A DNA stretch of 38,197 bases from Pseudomonadota bacterium. GTDB lineage: Bacteria > Pseudomonadota > Gammaproteobacteria > Xanthomonadales > Rhodanobacteraceae. The translations under genes and the position numbers were made by a program. The stretch covers positions 1-38,197 of the forward strand of contig JAKAEJ010000016.1 in assembly GCA_021818335.1 (NCBI GenBank), read 5' to 3'. The first letter of the stretch is position 1. Every line of letters begins with the position of its first letter. A model generated the notes under the pieces. It made no database searches and was not told where the DNA came from. It worked only from the letters and a program-made list of their open reading frames with translations. Below, in pieces: positions 26,581 to 35,833 of the stretch.

Positions 26581-28808
26581 GGCGCTCCATTGGCTGCCGT
26601 CGGGCGTGGCGCCGGCGGTGTGGGCGAGATGAGCAGCGCATCGATACGGGCCTCATTGAGCGGCCCGCTTGCGCCACCGGCGCCACCCGTAAACAAGGCG
26701 GCCTGGCTCAGGTAACTCATGTTGAAGCCCGGAAGCAGGCCGAATTCGCAGCGCGCGCCGGCTGTGGCGTGGAATCGGACCTGGCTTGAACGTTGTAGGC
26801 CGTGTCCCTGGGGCATGACCAAGGGGCCTGTCTCGGTCGGCAGGGCACCGCAATGGATAGCAATTCGTCGAACCGCCGCCGTGATGCCCGTGTTGATGGG
26901 TCCGTTGGCATTTTCGAATTCGAGGCGAAGGACGAATTCACCGGTGCGTGGTGCCGTCCACTTCCGCGGCCATGCGCCGCTGATGCGATCCGTGGGCCCC
27001 ATGCATACTGGTCGGCTCGGCAGTGAGTCGATGCCTTGGGTGGCCGTGGTCAGGTTCACGCAATGGCGCAGGCCATCGACCGGCAACCTCCATGTCCGAG
27101 CGACCTTATTGGACAGGGCGCGTCCGTCAACCCAGAGCGTCGCCGGAACGGTGCTGCGAACGATCCACACATTGCCTGCCTGCACGACGTGCGCGGGTGC
27201 TGGCGTTGCCGGGGCGAAAGAAGGAAACGGCGCGCGCACGGGTGCCGAGACGGCCTTGATCGCCGTGAGCCGGATGCGCACGGCCTTGCCTTCGGGCGGC
27301 GCGTCTGAATCGGCAACAAGCAGGTTGCCCGCCATCTGCGCTGGACGAACCAGCGTGATCACTTGCCCTGGCATCCGCAGCGAGATCGAACGGCGAGCCC
27401 CGAAGAGCATGGGCACGAGCGAGACGGGAATCTCGGGGTGGATGCGGCCGTTGTTCTCGAGTCCGAACACGCCCTCGACCACCATGTTCAGGTAGCCCGC
27501 CACGGACCAGAGTTGGCGGCGTGAGTCCACCACCGGGCCTCCCAGTTTGCCGGTCAGCTTCGTGGCGAGCTGCGGGAGCGCGAAGTTTTCCATGTTCGAA
27601 CCGCTCAAGGCCGCGGCGCGGATCAACGAGCGCATTTCGTGCGCAATGCGCGCTGGATTCTGGATCCTGCGGGCTGCGCGCAGCGCGTAGGCGCTCACGA
27701 AGGGCCACAAGGCTCGGTTGTGATAGACGGGTTGACTGGCGCGTTCGGGCCAGATTACCGGCGTGCCAGCCGGCCAGCTTGGATAGTTGTCCAGGGCCAG
27801 ACGCGCGCGCTCGCCATCGGCCACGCCGCTGAGAATGGCCAGCGACGTACCCAGCAGGTCGTAGGCATCCACGGGCAATGGCGGATTGCCGCCGCCCAGG
27901 TAACTGCGGTAAAGGCCTCGTCCGGGGTTCCAGAACCAGCGATTGATGGCCGCCTTCAAGGAATCGGCCTGGCGGGCATACTGCGCCGCGATGGCGGCGT
28001 CGCCGCGATGACGCGCCAGGTGTACGGCAAATCGCAGGGCCTCGTAATGGAGGACATTCGTCGACAGCGCGAAGGAACTGGCGATGAAGCGGACGTTGTG
28101 CGCGGTCCAGCCGGGATAGGTCTGCTCGCGCCAGTCCATGAAAGAGGTCTCGCCGCGGTAAAGTCCGGTGACTGGGTCAAAGGCGTAGGTACGGTCCTGG
28201 GCCAGCGTGTCGCGCAATGCCTTCCAGGTCAATCTGGCGAATGCAGCATCCTGTAGCAGGTGCCGGGCCCCGAGGAACCACACCACGCGGTCGGTGCTGA
28301 TGGGCCAACTGCCGCCAGAGCCCGTGTCTTGCAACACGTATTGGCCCTGGGGGGCGCGGTTGTCGCGGACTCCCGAGACCTTGAACGCCAGCGAGTTCCG
28401 TGCACGATCCGGATCGAAGCGCCAGAGCGCAAGATCCGTGGAGTAGGACAAGTCCCGAGTCCATACAAACGGCCATTGCTTTCCGGCGACAAAGCAGTTG
28501 CAGGGCACGGGCTTCCCGCGGTTCCAAGCGCCATCGGTGATCTCGGAGACTGCGTCACGCCGGAGGTCCTGCTGGGCCATCGCGAACAGACCGTCAAACA
28601 TGACGCTCGCCGTTTCGACGCGCCAGGGGGCCGTCGGAATCGAGCGTGTCCCTTTGCCATCAGACAGCAAGAATCCCGCGCCATTGCGACGCATGCTTGC
28701 CGAATGACCCTGCCATTCCAGCCTCTCATGCCAATGGACCGCAACCTGCGCGTGCGAAAGCAGCGGCGCCAAGGCGAGCGCCAGCAGTGCCAAGCCCCAG
28801 CGCCTCAT
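26577..28808 (-). CDS. Secreted six-hairpin glycosidase-like protein
   Basis: A 743-aa precursor with a signal peptide (MRRWGLALLALALAPLLSHA). Residues of about 60-480 look like an (alpha/alpha)6 six-hairpin catalytic domain. Landmarks are WPFVWTRDLSYSTDLALWRF, a GSGGSWPISTDRVVWFLGAR segment, DWREQTYPGW, and YHNRALWPFVSAYALRAARR. The C-terminal third is beta-rich and could bind carbohydrate. Candidate acid residues lie in TRDLS, MDWREQ and WPERAS, but I cannot assign a catalytic pair. Similar uncharacterised proteins occur in Xanthomonas sugar operons. ATG 28808 overlaps the upstream stop (TGATG). The likely role is periplasmic trimming of an alpha-glucan; substrate and GH family are open. 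Confidence 0.75.
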   Translation of the reverse strand: MRRWGLALLALALAPLLSHAQVAVHWHERLEWQGHSASMRRNGAGFLLSDGKGTRSIPTAPWRVETASVMFDGLFAMAQQDLRRDAVSEITDGAWNRGKPVPCNCFVAGKQWPFVWTRDLSYSTDLALWRFDPDRARNSLAFKVSGVRDNRAPQGQYVLQDTGSGGSWPISTDRVVWFLGARHLLQDAAFARLTWKALRDTLAQDRTYAFDPVTGLYRGETSFMDWREQTYPGWTAHNVRFIASSFALSTNVLHYEALRFAVHLARHRGDAAIAAQYARQADSLKAAINRWFWNPGRGLYRSYLGGGNPPLPVDAYDLLGTSLAILSGVADGERARLALDNYPSWPAGTPVIWPERASQPVYHNRALWPFVSAYALRAARRIQNPARIAHEMRSLIRAAALSGSNMENFALPQLATKLTGKLGGPVVDSRRQLWSVAGYLNMVVEGVFGLENNGRIHPEIPVSLVPMLFGARRSISLRMPGQVITLVRPAQMAGNLLVADSDAPPEGKAVRIRLTAIKAVSAPVRAPFPSFAPATPAPAHVVQAGNVWIVRSTVPATLWVDGRALSNKVARTWRLPVDGLRHCVNLTTATQGIDSLPSRPVCMGPTDRISGAWPRKWTAPRTGEFVLRLEFENANGPINTGITAAVRRIAIHCGALPTETGPLVMPQGHGLQRSSQVRFHATAGARCEFGLLPGFNMSYLSQAALFTGGAGGASGPLNEARIDALLISPTPPAPRPTAANGAP

Positions 28809-31225
28809 CACCGTGACTCCAGCGTCAGATGCGCGCCTGATTCCGACGCAAGGCGCACGTAAGTCACTGGTCCAAAACGATCCCGTCCTGTCGACCAGCC
28901 AGGCCCGACGCTGGAATCGAGTCGGCGAAGGCTCGCAAGGCGCGGCAGTGGCGCCCCCGAGTTCTGCAACGCGTCCGCCGCGATGCCGTGGACGGCAAAT
29001 AGGTAAGTCCGCAGCGCGGGTTGATAGCTGCCACGAGGCTGCGAAATCGTCAGGTGCACGGTGGTTCCCACTCTGTGGACGTCAATTTGCTGAAGATAGT
29101 AGGAGCCATGTGCATAGGCATCATCGTTGCCATCATCGTCGTAGTACTCGAAGGAACTGCCGGTTTCAGCGGGGAACACCTGCACGGTGACCTGCGTCAC
29201 CGGGCGCTGGTGCACATATTGCTGCACCGGCTGCATCGGGATGATCGCGCCATCACGTACGAAGATTGGAATGTCCTTCCAAGTTCGCCAATCGACCGGG
29301 ACGGTGATCACCTGGCTGCCGGTGTACGACTTGCCGGTGCTCCAGTCGAGCCAGGTGCCTGGTGGAAGCAGAACCTGTTTTTGCCTCTGGCCCTGCCGCA
29401 TGACCGGTGCCACCAACAACCAGTCACCAAACATCCAGGCGCTCGAGTCGTCTTTTACGGCCTGATCATCGGGAAAAGCCATGGGAAGCGGCCGCACGAT
29501 GCCGGTCCCTCGCTCCGCATCGGCCCACGCGTAGCTGTAGATGTAGGGGAGCAATCGGTACCGTAGCCGGATCGCCGCAACCGCGGCTGCTTCGGCGGTG
29601 GCGCCGTACCTCCATGGTTGGCGGCGCTGGTCATGCGTGCCGTGGACCCGCATGATCGGGCTGAAGGCATCGAATTCCATCCAGCGGGCATAGTTCTCCG
29701 GACTTGGGTGGCCATTGAAGCCACCGCCATCCATGGTCCACCACATCTCGCCGGTGTCGATGGCACTGAGCATTCTTACCCGCTGTGCCGCCATGCTCGC
29801 AAAGCCGGTATCGATGTCACCCGACCACAACGCGTAGGCATAACGTTGCGCACCAAGGTAAAAATCGCGGTTGAGTGAAAACACGCGCGTGCCGGGGAAA
29901 TACTTGCGTTGTCCGTCGTAGAGAGCACGCTCCATGTTCATGAACTGCGTATCGTCGGGCGTCGTGTCAGCTTCATCATTCCACCAGCCGACGATGCCGG
30001 TCTCGAAGCTGTGTTGAAGCGTTGTGTTGAAGAACCAGGCGCGGACGGCGGGATTGTCGAAGTCGAGGTCCTGCACGAGCTTGTGCGAAAAATAATCGGG
30101 TTCGGCCTTCAGTCCCGGGAACCAGAAATCGTGGGCGCTCGCATAGCGGCCCTCGACGGTATGCACATGGATGCGTGGCTTCATGATGCCGATAAGGTGC
30201 ACGCCCAGCGCGTCCAACTGCTCTTTCAGCGAGCCATCGGGGCCACCGGGGAACTTGGTCGTGTTCCAGCGGAATTCACCATAATGGTCCTTGCCCCAGG
30301 CCTTCCAGTCGAAGTCCAGCGAAAACGCATCCAGCGGAATGGCCAAGGCACGGTACTTGCGCACGATGTGCAGTAGCTCGGGCTGGTCCATGCCCCATTG
30401 GCTGTTGATGAAGCCGAGGGACCACTTCGGGAATAGCGGTGCCGGGCCGCTGAGGGTGCGAAGGCCGTCAAACAGTGCCTCCGGCTTGCCGGTCACGATG
30501 TACAGGCGGATGTCGGGGCGCGACATGCCGCGCCATTCGATCCGTCCCGCGTGGATGGTCACGTGGGCGCCCAGCGTATCGACGAGGACGCCCCAGCCCG
30601 CCGTGCTCCAAAGCCAAGGCGCGCCGGGATGGCCCTGTTCACCCGCCTTCACGTTCCACGGGCCATGCCGAACCATGCCCTCAGTGGCATGGACCGATTT
30701 GCTGTAGCCACCGAGGCCGTAGAGCGCGTCGGCCGGATTCACGGTCATCCGGATCCGCCCATTCGTCATCCCCTCCATGCCATCCAGCGCAATCAGGGGT
30801 CTTCCTGACCCATCCTCGATCCGCAGTGCCTGTGTGGCAGCGTTCCACTGCAGCCGCATGGACGGTGAATGCTCGGAAAGATTGCCTTGGGCGTCCTGGT
30901 CGCGCTCCGGCGCGTAGTGCCCGGGGACTCGGTGCGGATCGAGGACGAGCGTCGCCGCACTGGCGTGTGCGCTGGGCAGAAGGTGGATCTCGACGATGTT
31001 CGGCGCGCGCCAGCGCACGCTGAGCACGTCTGGGCCCCAGGGCATCCGACGTGCGTCATGCGTCAGGGCATCTGCAGGTTCAGCGCGACTGCTGCGCAAA
31101 TCGAACCCATAGCGATGCGCGGTCACAAGGACGAACGGCGCAGGCCGCGCGGCTTGGGCCTGCGTTGGCATCGCGGCAGGCAGCGCCAGGGCACCCGCGA
31201 GCAGAGGAGCTGCCAACGTACGCAT
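28808..31225 (-). CDS. Secreted GH31 alpha-glucosidase/alpha-xylosidase family enzyme
   Basis: An 805-aa precursor with a signal peptide (MRTLAAPLLAGALALPAAMP, cut near QAQA). An N-terminal beta domain is followed by the GH31 barrel, with segments LYGLGGYSKSVH, PKWSLGFINSQWGMDQPELL and IPLDAFSLDFDWKAWGKDHY. The nucleophile is Asp417 in GIVGWWNDEAD and the acid/base Asp470 in WSGDIDTGF. C-terminal beta domains contain PVMRQGQRQKQVLLPPGTWL and FEYYDDDGND. Family enzymes release terminal alpha-linked glucose (or xylose). The nucleophile motif lacks the common DMNE form, so specificity is uncertain. Its ATG overlaps the upstream stop by one base (TGATG), and it sits second in the operon between a GH13 and the six-hairpin protein. 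A periplasmic alpha-glucosidase is most likely. Confidence 0.92.
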   Translation of the reverse strand: MRTLAAPLLAGALALPAAMPTQAQAARPAPFVLVTAHRYGFDLRSSRAEPADALTHDARRMPWGPDVLSVRWRAPNIVEIHLLPSAHASAATLVLDPHRVPGHYAPERDQDAQGNLSEHSPSMRLQWNAATQALRIEDGSGRPLIALDGMEGMTNGRIRMTVNPADALYGLGGYSKSVHATEGMVRHGPWNVKAGEQGHPGAPWLWSTAGWGVLVDTLGAHVTIHAGRIEWRGMSRPDIRLYIVTGKPEALFDGLRTLSGPAPLFPKWSLGFINSQWGMDQPELLHIVRKYRALAIPLDAFSLDFDWKAWGKDHYGEFRWNTTKFPGGPDGSLKEQLDALGVHLIGIMKPRIHVHTVEGRYASAHDFWFPGLKAEPDYFSHKLVQDLDFDNPAVRAWFFNTTLQHSFETGIVGWWNDEADTTPDDTQFMNMERALYDGQRKYFPGTRVFSLNRDFYLGAQRYAYALWSGDIDTGFASMAAQRVRMLSAIDTGEMWWTMDGGGFNGHPSPENYARWMEFDAFSPIMRVHGTHDQRRQPWRYGATAEAAAVAAIRLRYRLLPYIYSYAWADAERGTGIVRPLPMAFPDDQAVKDDSSAWMFGDWLLVAPVMRQGQRQKQVLLPPGTWLDWSTGKSYTGSQVITVPVDWRTWKDIPIFVRDGAIIPMQPVQQYVHQRPVTQVTVQVFPAETGSSFEYYDDDGNDDAYAHGSYYLQQIDVHRVGTTVHLTISQPRGSYQPALRTYLFAVHGIAADALQNSGAPLPRLASLRRLDSSVGPGWSTGRDRFGPVTYVRLASESGAHLTLESR

Positions 31226-32883
31226 CAGCGGTGCTCCGATGGGATGGCCATAGGCTGCGCGACGCCTTCCAGAACGACGCTACCGTAAGCGGGCAGATGG
31301 AGCGTGCCTCCGGCAGTATCCGTTTCGGGCTCGCTCGCGCGCAGTAAAGTCACGTAGGCATAGCCCTCGACCGGGCGCAGGGTCATCTGCTGCTCGCGTG
31401 CGGAGAGGTTGTGCACGACGAGGACGCGTCCCTGCGCATCCCGCAGCCGCCAGGCCGCCAAGGCGGGGTTGCCGGTGGCGAACTCGCTGGCCACCCCATC
31501 GCGAAGTGGTGCAATTTGCATGCGCCAGTGGATCAGTTCCCTGTAACGTTCGAGAAGCGAGTGCGGATCGTTCTCCTCGGCCTGGACCGACACGCTCCGA
31601 TTGGCCGCGATGTTCATGGGCTCCCATGATGTCTCCCCGGGGGCATGGGGACTGAGGTCCCAACGCATCGGTTCGCGGATCTGCGGATCCGGCTTGGTCC
31701 CGCGCATGCCGATTTCCTCGCCGTAGTAAACAAATGGGTGCCCCGGCAGCGTCATCAGCAGCGCGGCGGCGAGCTTCATTTCGCGGATGTCGCCGGAAAG
31801 GTCGCTCATGATCCGGTTCTCGTCATGGTTGGTCAGGAAGGGTGCGTCCATTACGTAATGGCCAGCGGTTGCCCTGTATTGCTGCTGGATGCTGACGAGT
31901 TCCCCACCAATCCCGGTATCCCTGCCGAGCCGGACGCTCCGGATCAGTGTTCGGGCGAGTGGAAAGTCGAACACGGCGTTCAGCGGCTTGACGAATGGCG
32001 CCATGTAGCGCGTGCTCGTGCCTGCAACCTCGCCGACGAGGTAGGCCGCCGGGTCCACCGGGCGTATGCCGTCGCGGAACTGTTGCCACCAGGCGGCGCT
32101 CCGGTCCATCACCGCGAGGTCGTGGTCGTCGCGGTCGAGCTTGTCGTAAATGTGCTTGGCTGCATCCAGGCGAAATCCGTCGGCGCCCTTGCGCAACCAG
32201 AATCGACCAATGCCGATCATCGCCGCTCGCACGGACGGATTGTCGTAGTCGAGATCCGGCATGTGCACATCGAAGATTCCCATGTAGTGCTGCGTGCCCC
32301 ATGGCGTTTCGATCCGGTGCCAGATGGGCGCACCCCAGGGACTGACTTCGGTGAGATTGGTGGTGGGCGTGGCCCAGTAGTACCAGTGGCGGTAGGGGCT
32401 GCGGGGATCACGCGATGCCTCGAACCACGGGTTTTCGGCGCTGGTGTGGTTCGCGACCAAGTCGAGGATTACCTTGATGTGGTCCGCGTGCGCTGCCCGC
32501 GCCAATCGCTCGAAGTCAGCCATCGTCCCGTACTGCGGGTTGATGGCGCGATAGTTGGTCACGTCGTAGCCATGGTAGCTGGGCGATGCGAAGATGGGCA
32601 TCAGCCACAGGCCGCTGACGCCAAGGGCTCTCAGGTAGGGAAGCTTCCGGGTGATCCCGTTGAGGTCGCCGATCCCATCGCCGTTGCTGTCGTAGAACGA
32701 GCGCACGAATACTTCGTAGAAGACGCCCGATGGTGCTGGTGCGCCAATGCCGGGCTGATCTCCTGGCGCTTTCGTTGCTGCGCGGTTCGTCGGCTCGGTT
32801 CCACGGGCGGAGGACAAGCCCGTGACCAAAAGGGACAGCATCAGTCCCACAAGGAGCGAGTGCGCTCGGCTCGGCTTGGCCAT
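31225..32883 (-). CDS. Secreted GH13 alpha-amylase-family enzyme
   Basis: A 552-aa precursor with a signal peptide (MAKPSRAHSLLVGLMLSLLV, cut after LSSARG region, no lipobox) and a GH13 domain starting VFYEVFVRSFYDSNGDGIGD. The catalytic set is Asp240 in GFRLDAAKH, Glu285 in YLVGEVAG, and Asp354 in LTNHDENRI; LVANHTS and GHPFVYYGEEIGMRG are also present. The C-terminal beta domain ends in a LPAYGSVVLEG motif. It resembles periplasmic alpha-amylases/alpha-glucosidases acting on maltodextrins. ATG 32883 has GAGGA about 7 bases upstream. It is the first gene of a four-gene operon, and operator copy 3 lies 75 bases upstream. Confidence 0.93.
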   Translation of the reverse strand: MAKPSRAHSLLVGLMLSLLVTGLSSARGTEPTNRAATKAPGDQPGIGAPAPSGVFYEVFVRSFYDSNGDGIGDLNGITRKLPYLRALGVSGLWLMPIFASPSYHGYDVTNYRAINPQYGTMADFERLARAAHADHIKVILDLVANHTSAENPWFEASRDPRSPYRHWYYWATPTTNLTEVSPWGAPIWHRIETPWGTQHYMGIFDVHMPDLDYDNPSVRAAMIGIGRFWLRKGADGFRLDAAKHIYDKLDRDDHDLAVMDRSAAWWQQFRDGIRPVDPAAYLVGEVAGTSTRYMAPFVKPLNAVFDFPLARTLIRSVRLGRDTGIGGELVSIQQQYRATAGHYVMDAPFLTNHDENRIMSDLSGDIREMKLAAALLMTLPGHPFVYYGEEIGMRGTKPDPQIREPMRWDLSPHAPGETSWEPMNIAANRSVSVQAEENDPHSLLERYRELIHWRMQIAPLRDGVASEFATGNPALAAWRLRDAQGRVLVVHNLSAREQQMTLRPVEGYAYVTLLRASEPETDTAGGTLHLPAYGSVVLEGVAQPMAIPSEHR

Positions 32884-33016
32884 GTTGGTTTCCTCGTCGC
32901 AATGGAATTCAGGGTGGATCCGCGATGGTAGGCTGCAGCGTCGGCTGTGACGGCTGCTGCATACGTATTCATCCGAACGTGGTCACGCCGCCAGCGCAAC
33001 GGCGAATCCTGCGCGC
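32884..33016 (-). promoter_or_regulatory. Promoter region of the glycosidase/MFS operon
   Basis: These 133 bases lie between the GH13 start and the end of the DUF455 gene, both on the minus strand. The region carries operator copy 3 and, next to the start codon, the ribosome-binding site GAGGA. I see no terminator for the upstream DUF455 gene and no confident -35/-10 pair. Confidence 0.6.
32958..32971 (-). promoter_or_regulatory. Putative LacI-family operator, copy 3
   Basis: On the minus strand this is TGAATACGTATGCA, identical over all 14 bases to copies 1 and 2, including the one off-palindrome pair (A left, G right of the core). Here it points in the same direction relative to its downstream gene as copy 2. 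Confidence 0.82.
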
Positions 33017-33823
33017 TCAAGCCGTTGGGATCATTGCGAGGGTTTCGAGTTCGGTGGTGCTGAAGCCGGCGGCGGCTCTTGCCTCGATATTGAAGGGGCC
33101 CCGCAGGCCCTCGGGCATGTATTCGGCCAAGAGCAATTGGAACGTGCTCTCGGGTTCCCGCCCTTCGCGCCGGCAGCACCAATTGAACCATCGAGTCCCG
33201 GCGGCCACGTGGGCGATTTCCTCCTTGAGGATCGTGCTGAGTATGTCCGCGCTCTCGGGGTCACCAACGGCGCGCAGGCGCGCGATCATCCCCGGCGTCA
33301 CGTCCAGCCCCCGGGCCTCGAGTACGCGCGGCACCAGCGCCATGCGTGCCACCACGTCATGGGTCGTTCGCCGAGCCATAGCCCAGAGGCCATCGTGGGC
33401 AGGAAGGTCGCCATAGGCCAGTCCGAAATCGGCAAGACGCGCCGCCAGCATGCTGAAGTGCCTCGCCTCGTCGACAGCGCACGCGCTCCAGTCGAGGTAG
33501 AAGGCCTCAGGCATGTCACGGAACCGTACGACAGCGTCCCAGGCGAGGTTGATCGCATTGAACTCGATGTGTGCAACGGCATGCAGCAAGGCGGTCCGGC
33601 CACCTTCGCTACCGAGGCCGCGCCGAGGTAGGTTACGCGGATCGACCAGCGCGGGCCGCGAAGGCCGGCCTGGCCACAAGGTTGGCGGACGCCGGCCAGG
33701 TTCGTCTCGCAGCGTCAGCGCTCCATTTGCCAGCTCAATGGACGTCGCCAGCGTCCATGCGACCTTGTCGTCCGGCGAGGCGCAATCCAGGCACTGTTGC
33801 GCGCGTTCGAAAAGGGAAACCAT
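33017..33823 (-). CDS. DUF455 ferritin-like domain protein
   Basis: A 268-aa soluble helical protein of the DUF455 family (PF04305). Probable di-metal ligands are visible in paired E/H motifs: HIEFNAI (residues 85-91), DEARHF (118-123) and KEEIAHVAAGT (200-210), with Glu169 between them. Ferritin-like members bind iron or manganese; a tRNA-modifying (MiaE-like) or oxidase role has been proposed for relatives, but this group has no firm function. ATG 33823 is the natural start, although its ribosome-binding site is weak. It is divergent from the amidase gene, with 75 bases between starts. Confidence 0.88.
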   Translation of the reverse strand: MVSLFERAQQCLDCASPDDKVAWTLATSIELANGALTLRDEPGRRPPTLWPGRPSRPALVDPRNLPRRGLGSEGGRTALLHAVAHIEFNAINLAWDAVVRFRDMPEAFYLDWSACAVDEARHFSMLAARLADFGLAYGDLPAHDGLWAMARRTTHDVVARMALVPRVLEARGLDVTPGMIARLRAVGDPESADILSTILKEEIAHVAAGTRWFNWCCRREGREPESTFQLLLAEYMPEGLRGPFNIEARAAAGFSTTELETLAMIPTA

Positions 33824-33898
33824 GATCGCTGCGTGGGGCAGAGGGGAACATCGGTCGTAGCAGGCAGTCTATTCTCGTGCAATGCGCCGGGGCCAGTC

Positions 33899-35395
33899 AT
33901 GCAGCCATTCGCGGAATATGATCGATACGATGGGGTGGGTTTGGCCGACCGGGTGGCGGCTGGCGATGTGACCGCGGCCGAATTGCTTTACACGGCTCAG
34001 GTCCGGGCCGATGCGGTGCAGGGATCGCTGAACCCCATCGTGCGACGCATGGATGCGGAAGCCGCCGCAGCGATTGCCTCCGGGTTGCCCCGAGGCGTCT
34101 TCACGGGCGTTCCCTATCTGCTCAAGGATCTCCTCCAGTCCTGCGCTGGCGTGCCCATGAGCATGGGCAGTGCGGCGTTGCGCGACCACGTGCCAGCGGA
34201 TGACGATGAGTTCGTCGCGCGGTTGAAGCGCGCGGGGCTGGTGCTCTTCGGCAAGACCAATGTGCCGGAATTTGGCCTCGTTGCATATACTGAGCCGAAG
34301 GCATTCGGCGCGAGCCGCAACCCTTGGGATCCGACGCGCACGCCGGGTGGGTCCAGCGGCGGCAGCGCGGCAGCCGTCGCAGCGCGCATCCTTCCCGCGG
34401 CTGGCGCCAACGACGGTGGCGGATCCATTCGCATCCCGGCAGCCTATTGCGGCCTATTTGGCCTCAAGCCGAGTCGTGGACGCGTCAGCAGCGGGCCGGA
34501 CGCCGGCGAAATCTGGATGGGTGCATCGTGCGAGCACGCGTTGACGCGCAGCGTCCGCGACAGCGCCGCGCTGCTGGATGCCGTGGCTGGTCCCGCGCCC
34601 GGCGATCCGTTTGGCATTGCCCCTACAGGTTCGTTCCTCGAAGCGACGCGGCAACCCGTGCCGAAGCTGCGCATCGCCTTCAGCATCGCTTCGCCGCTGG
34701 GCACGCCGGTCGCTCCCGCTTGCGTCGACGCCGTGCGCAGTACCGTGGCGCTCTTGCAAGAACTGGGTCATGAGGTCGAGGAGACGGCTCCTGCCTATGA
34801 CGGGATCCTGTTGATGCGCGCCTACTTGATGCTCTACTTCGGTGCGGTGGCGGCGCAGTTGCGCGAACTTCGCGAGCAAGGTGGTCGCCTCCGTGCGCAC
34901 TTGCTGGAACCCTCGACGCGTGCGCTGGCGGCCATTGGCGAGGCCATTGGCGCGGGCGAGTTCCTGCGTTGGCAACAGCGATGGAATCTATTTGGCCGCG
35001 CACTTGGCGGCTTTTTCCAGGCGTACGATCTTTGGCTTACGCCAACCACCGCGGACCTCCCTCCGAGGATTGGCGAGCTGGCGCCGTCGCCCACGCAGGA
35101 AAGGCTGCTTGCATGGGCTTCGCGGTTGCGCATGGGCGGCCTGCTTCGGCGCATGCGCGTGGTGGAGCAGGTCGCGATCACGAATCTTGCGCGTACCCCC
35201 TTCACGCAACTGGCCAATCTGACCGGCGTTCCGGCGATGAGCGTGCCACTGCACTGGAACACCGAGGGCCTGCCTGTCGGTGTGCAGTTCATGGCGCCCT
35301 TCGGCGCCGAGACTCGGTTGTTTGCCTTGGCTGCGCAGCTCGAGCAGGCACGACCGTGGGCGGCCCGGATGCCGCCGGTCGTCGCCTTCCAATGA
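33899..35395 (+). CDS. Amidase-signature family amidase
   Basis: A 498-aa enzyme of the amidase signature family with the complete Ser-cisSer-Lys triad: Lys76 in PYLLKDL, cis-Ser152 in [12 protein letters not shown], and nucleophile Ser176 in [10 protein letters not shown]. It hydrolyses carboxamides, for example aryl or short-chain amides; the same fold includes GatA, but the genomic context (no gatB/gatC) argues against a tRNA amidotransferase. No signal peptide is visible, so it is cytoplasmic. The open frame reaches upstream to a TTG at 33797, but ATG 33899 places the start at the usual distance from the signature. It is divergent from DUF455. Confidence 0.93.
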   Translation: MQPFAEYDRYDGVGLADRVAAGDVTAAELLYTAQVRADAVQGSLNPIVRRMDAEAAAAIASGLPRGVFTGVPYLLKDLLQSCAGVPMSMGSAALRDHVPADDDEFVARLKRAGLVLFGKTNVPEFGLVAYTEPKAFGASRNPWDPTRTPGGSSGGSAAAVAARILPAAGANDGGGSIRIPAAYCGLFGLKPSRGRVSSGPDAGEIWMGASCEHALTRSVRDSAALLDAVAGPAPGDPFGIAPTGSFLEATRQPVPKLRIAFSIASPLGTPVAPACVDAVRSTVALLQELGHEVEETAPAYDGILLMRAYLMLYFGAVAAQLRELREQGGRLRAHLLEPSTRALAAIGEAIGAGEFLRWQQRWNLFGRALGGFFQAYDLWLTPTTADLPPRIGELAPSPTQERLLAWASRLRMGGLLRRMRVVEQVAITNLARTPFTQLANLTGVPAMSVPLHWNTEGLPVGVQFMAPFGAETRLFALAAQLEQARPWAARMPPVVAFQ

Positions 35396-35833
35396 AGGCT
35401 GACGTTGGCACGGCGAAGGTGATGGTGGCCAGGCTAGATGGTGACCAACCTCTTAACAGGAATTTCGCAAATGTGCCGCGTCAAATGAGCATCCTGATGG
35501 CACCATTCGTTGCCGTATCGATGGCCGTCGATGCCATCCGACCGCGTACTTCGCGATGTGCGGCGGCATCGGGATCCCTTCACGCGTACAACGCCGTTCC
35601 CGGGGTACTTGCCCTGCCTTGGTTGCGGGAGTAGGTTCGAGACAAGCGGGGCTCCGGACCCGCGCCTATTCAGGCCCGTCATCATGCATTGCGCGCCCTG
35701 CACATCCGACGCCCCGCCACATCGCTGGCTGGGTGGTGTGTGGAGTGCGCCCCCTGAATCCCGCATGCGAAACCGCCGTGGCGGGCGGTGTGTTGCGTCC
35801 CTGTGTCCCACCCCAAACTAAGGAGGTCGCGCG
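35396..35833. other. 438-base region without a recognised gene
   Basis: The gap between the amidase and ydcH-like genes. Its open frames look like chance frames (Arg/Pro/Ser-rich, no family motifs). A small inverted repeat, ACCGCC-GTGGCG-GGCGGT at 35772-35789, lies about 45 bases before the YdcH start and could be a leader hairpin or the end of the amidase transcript; no T-run follows it. I see no tRNA or other RNA gene. Confidence 0.45.
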
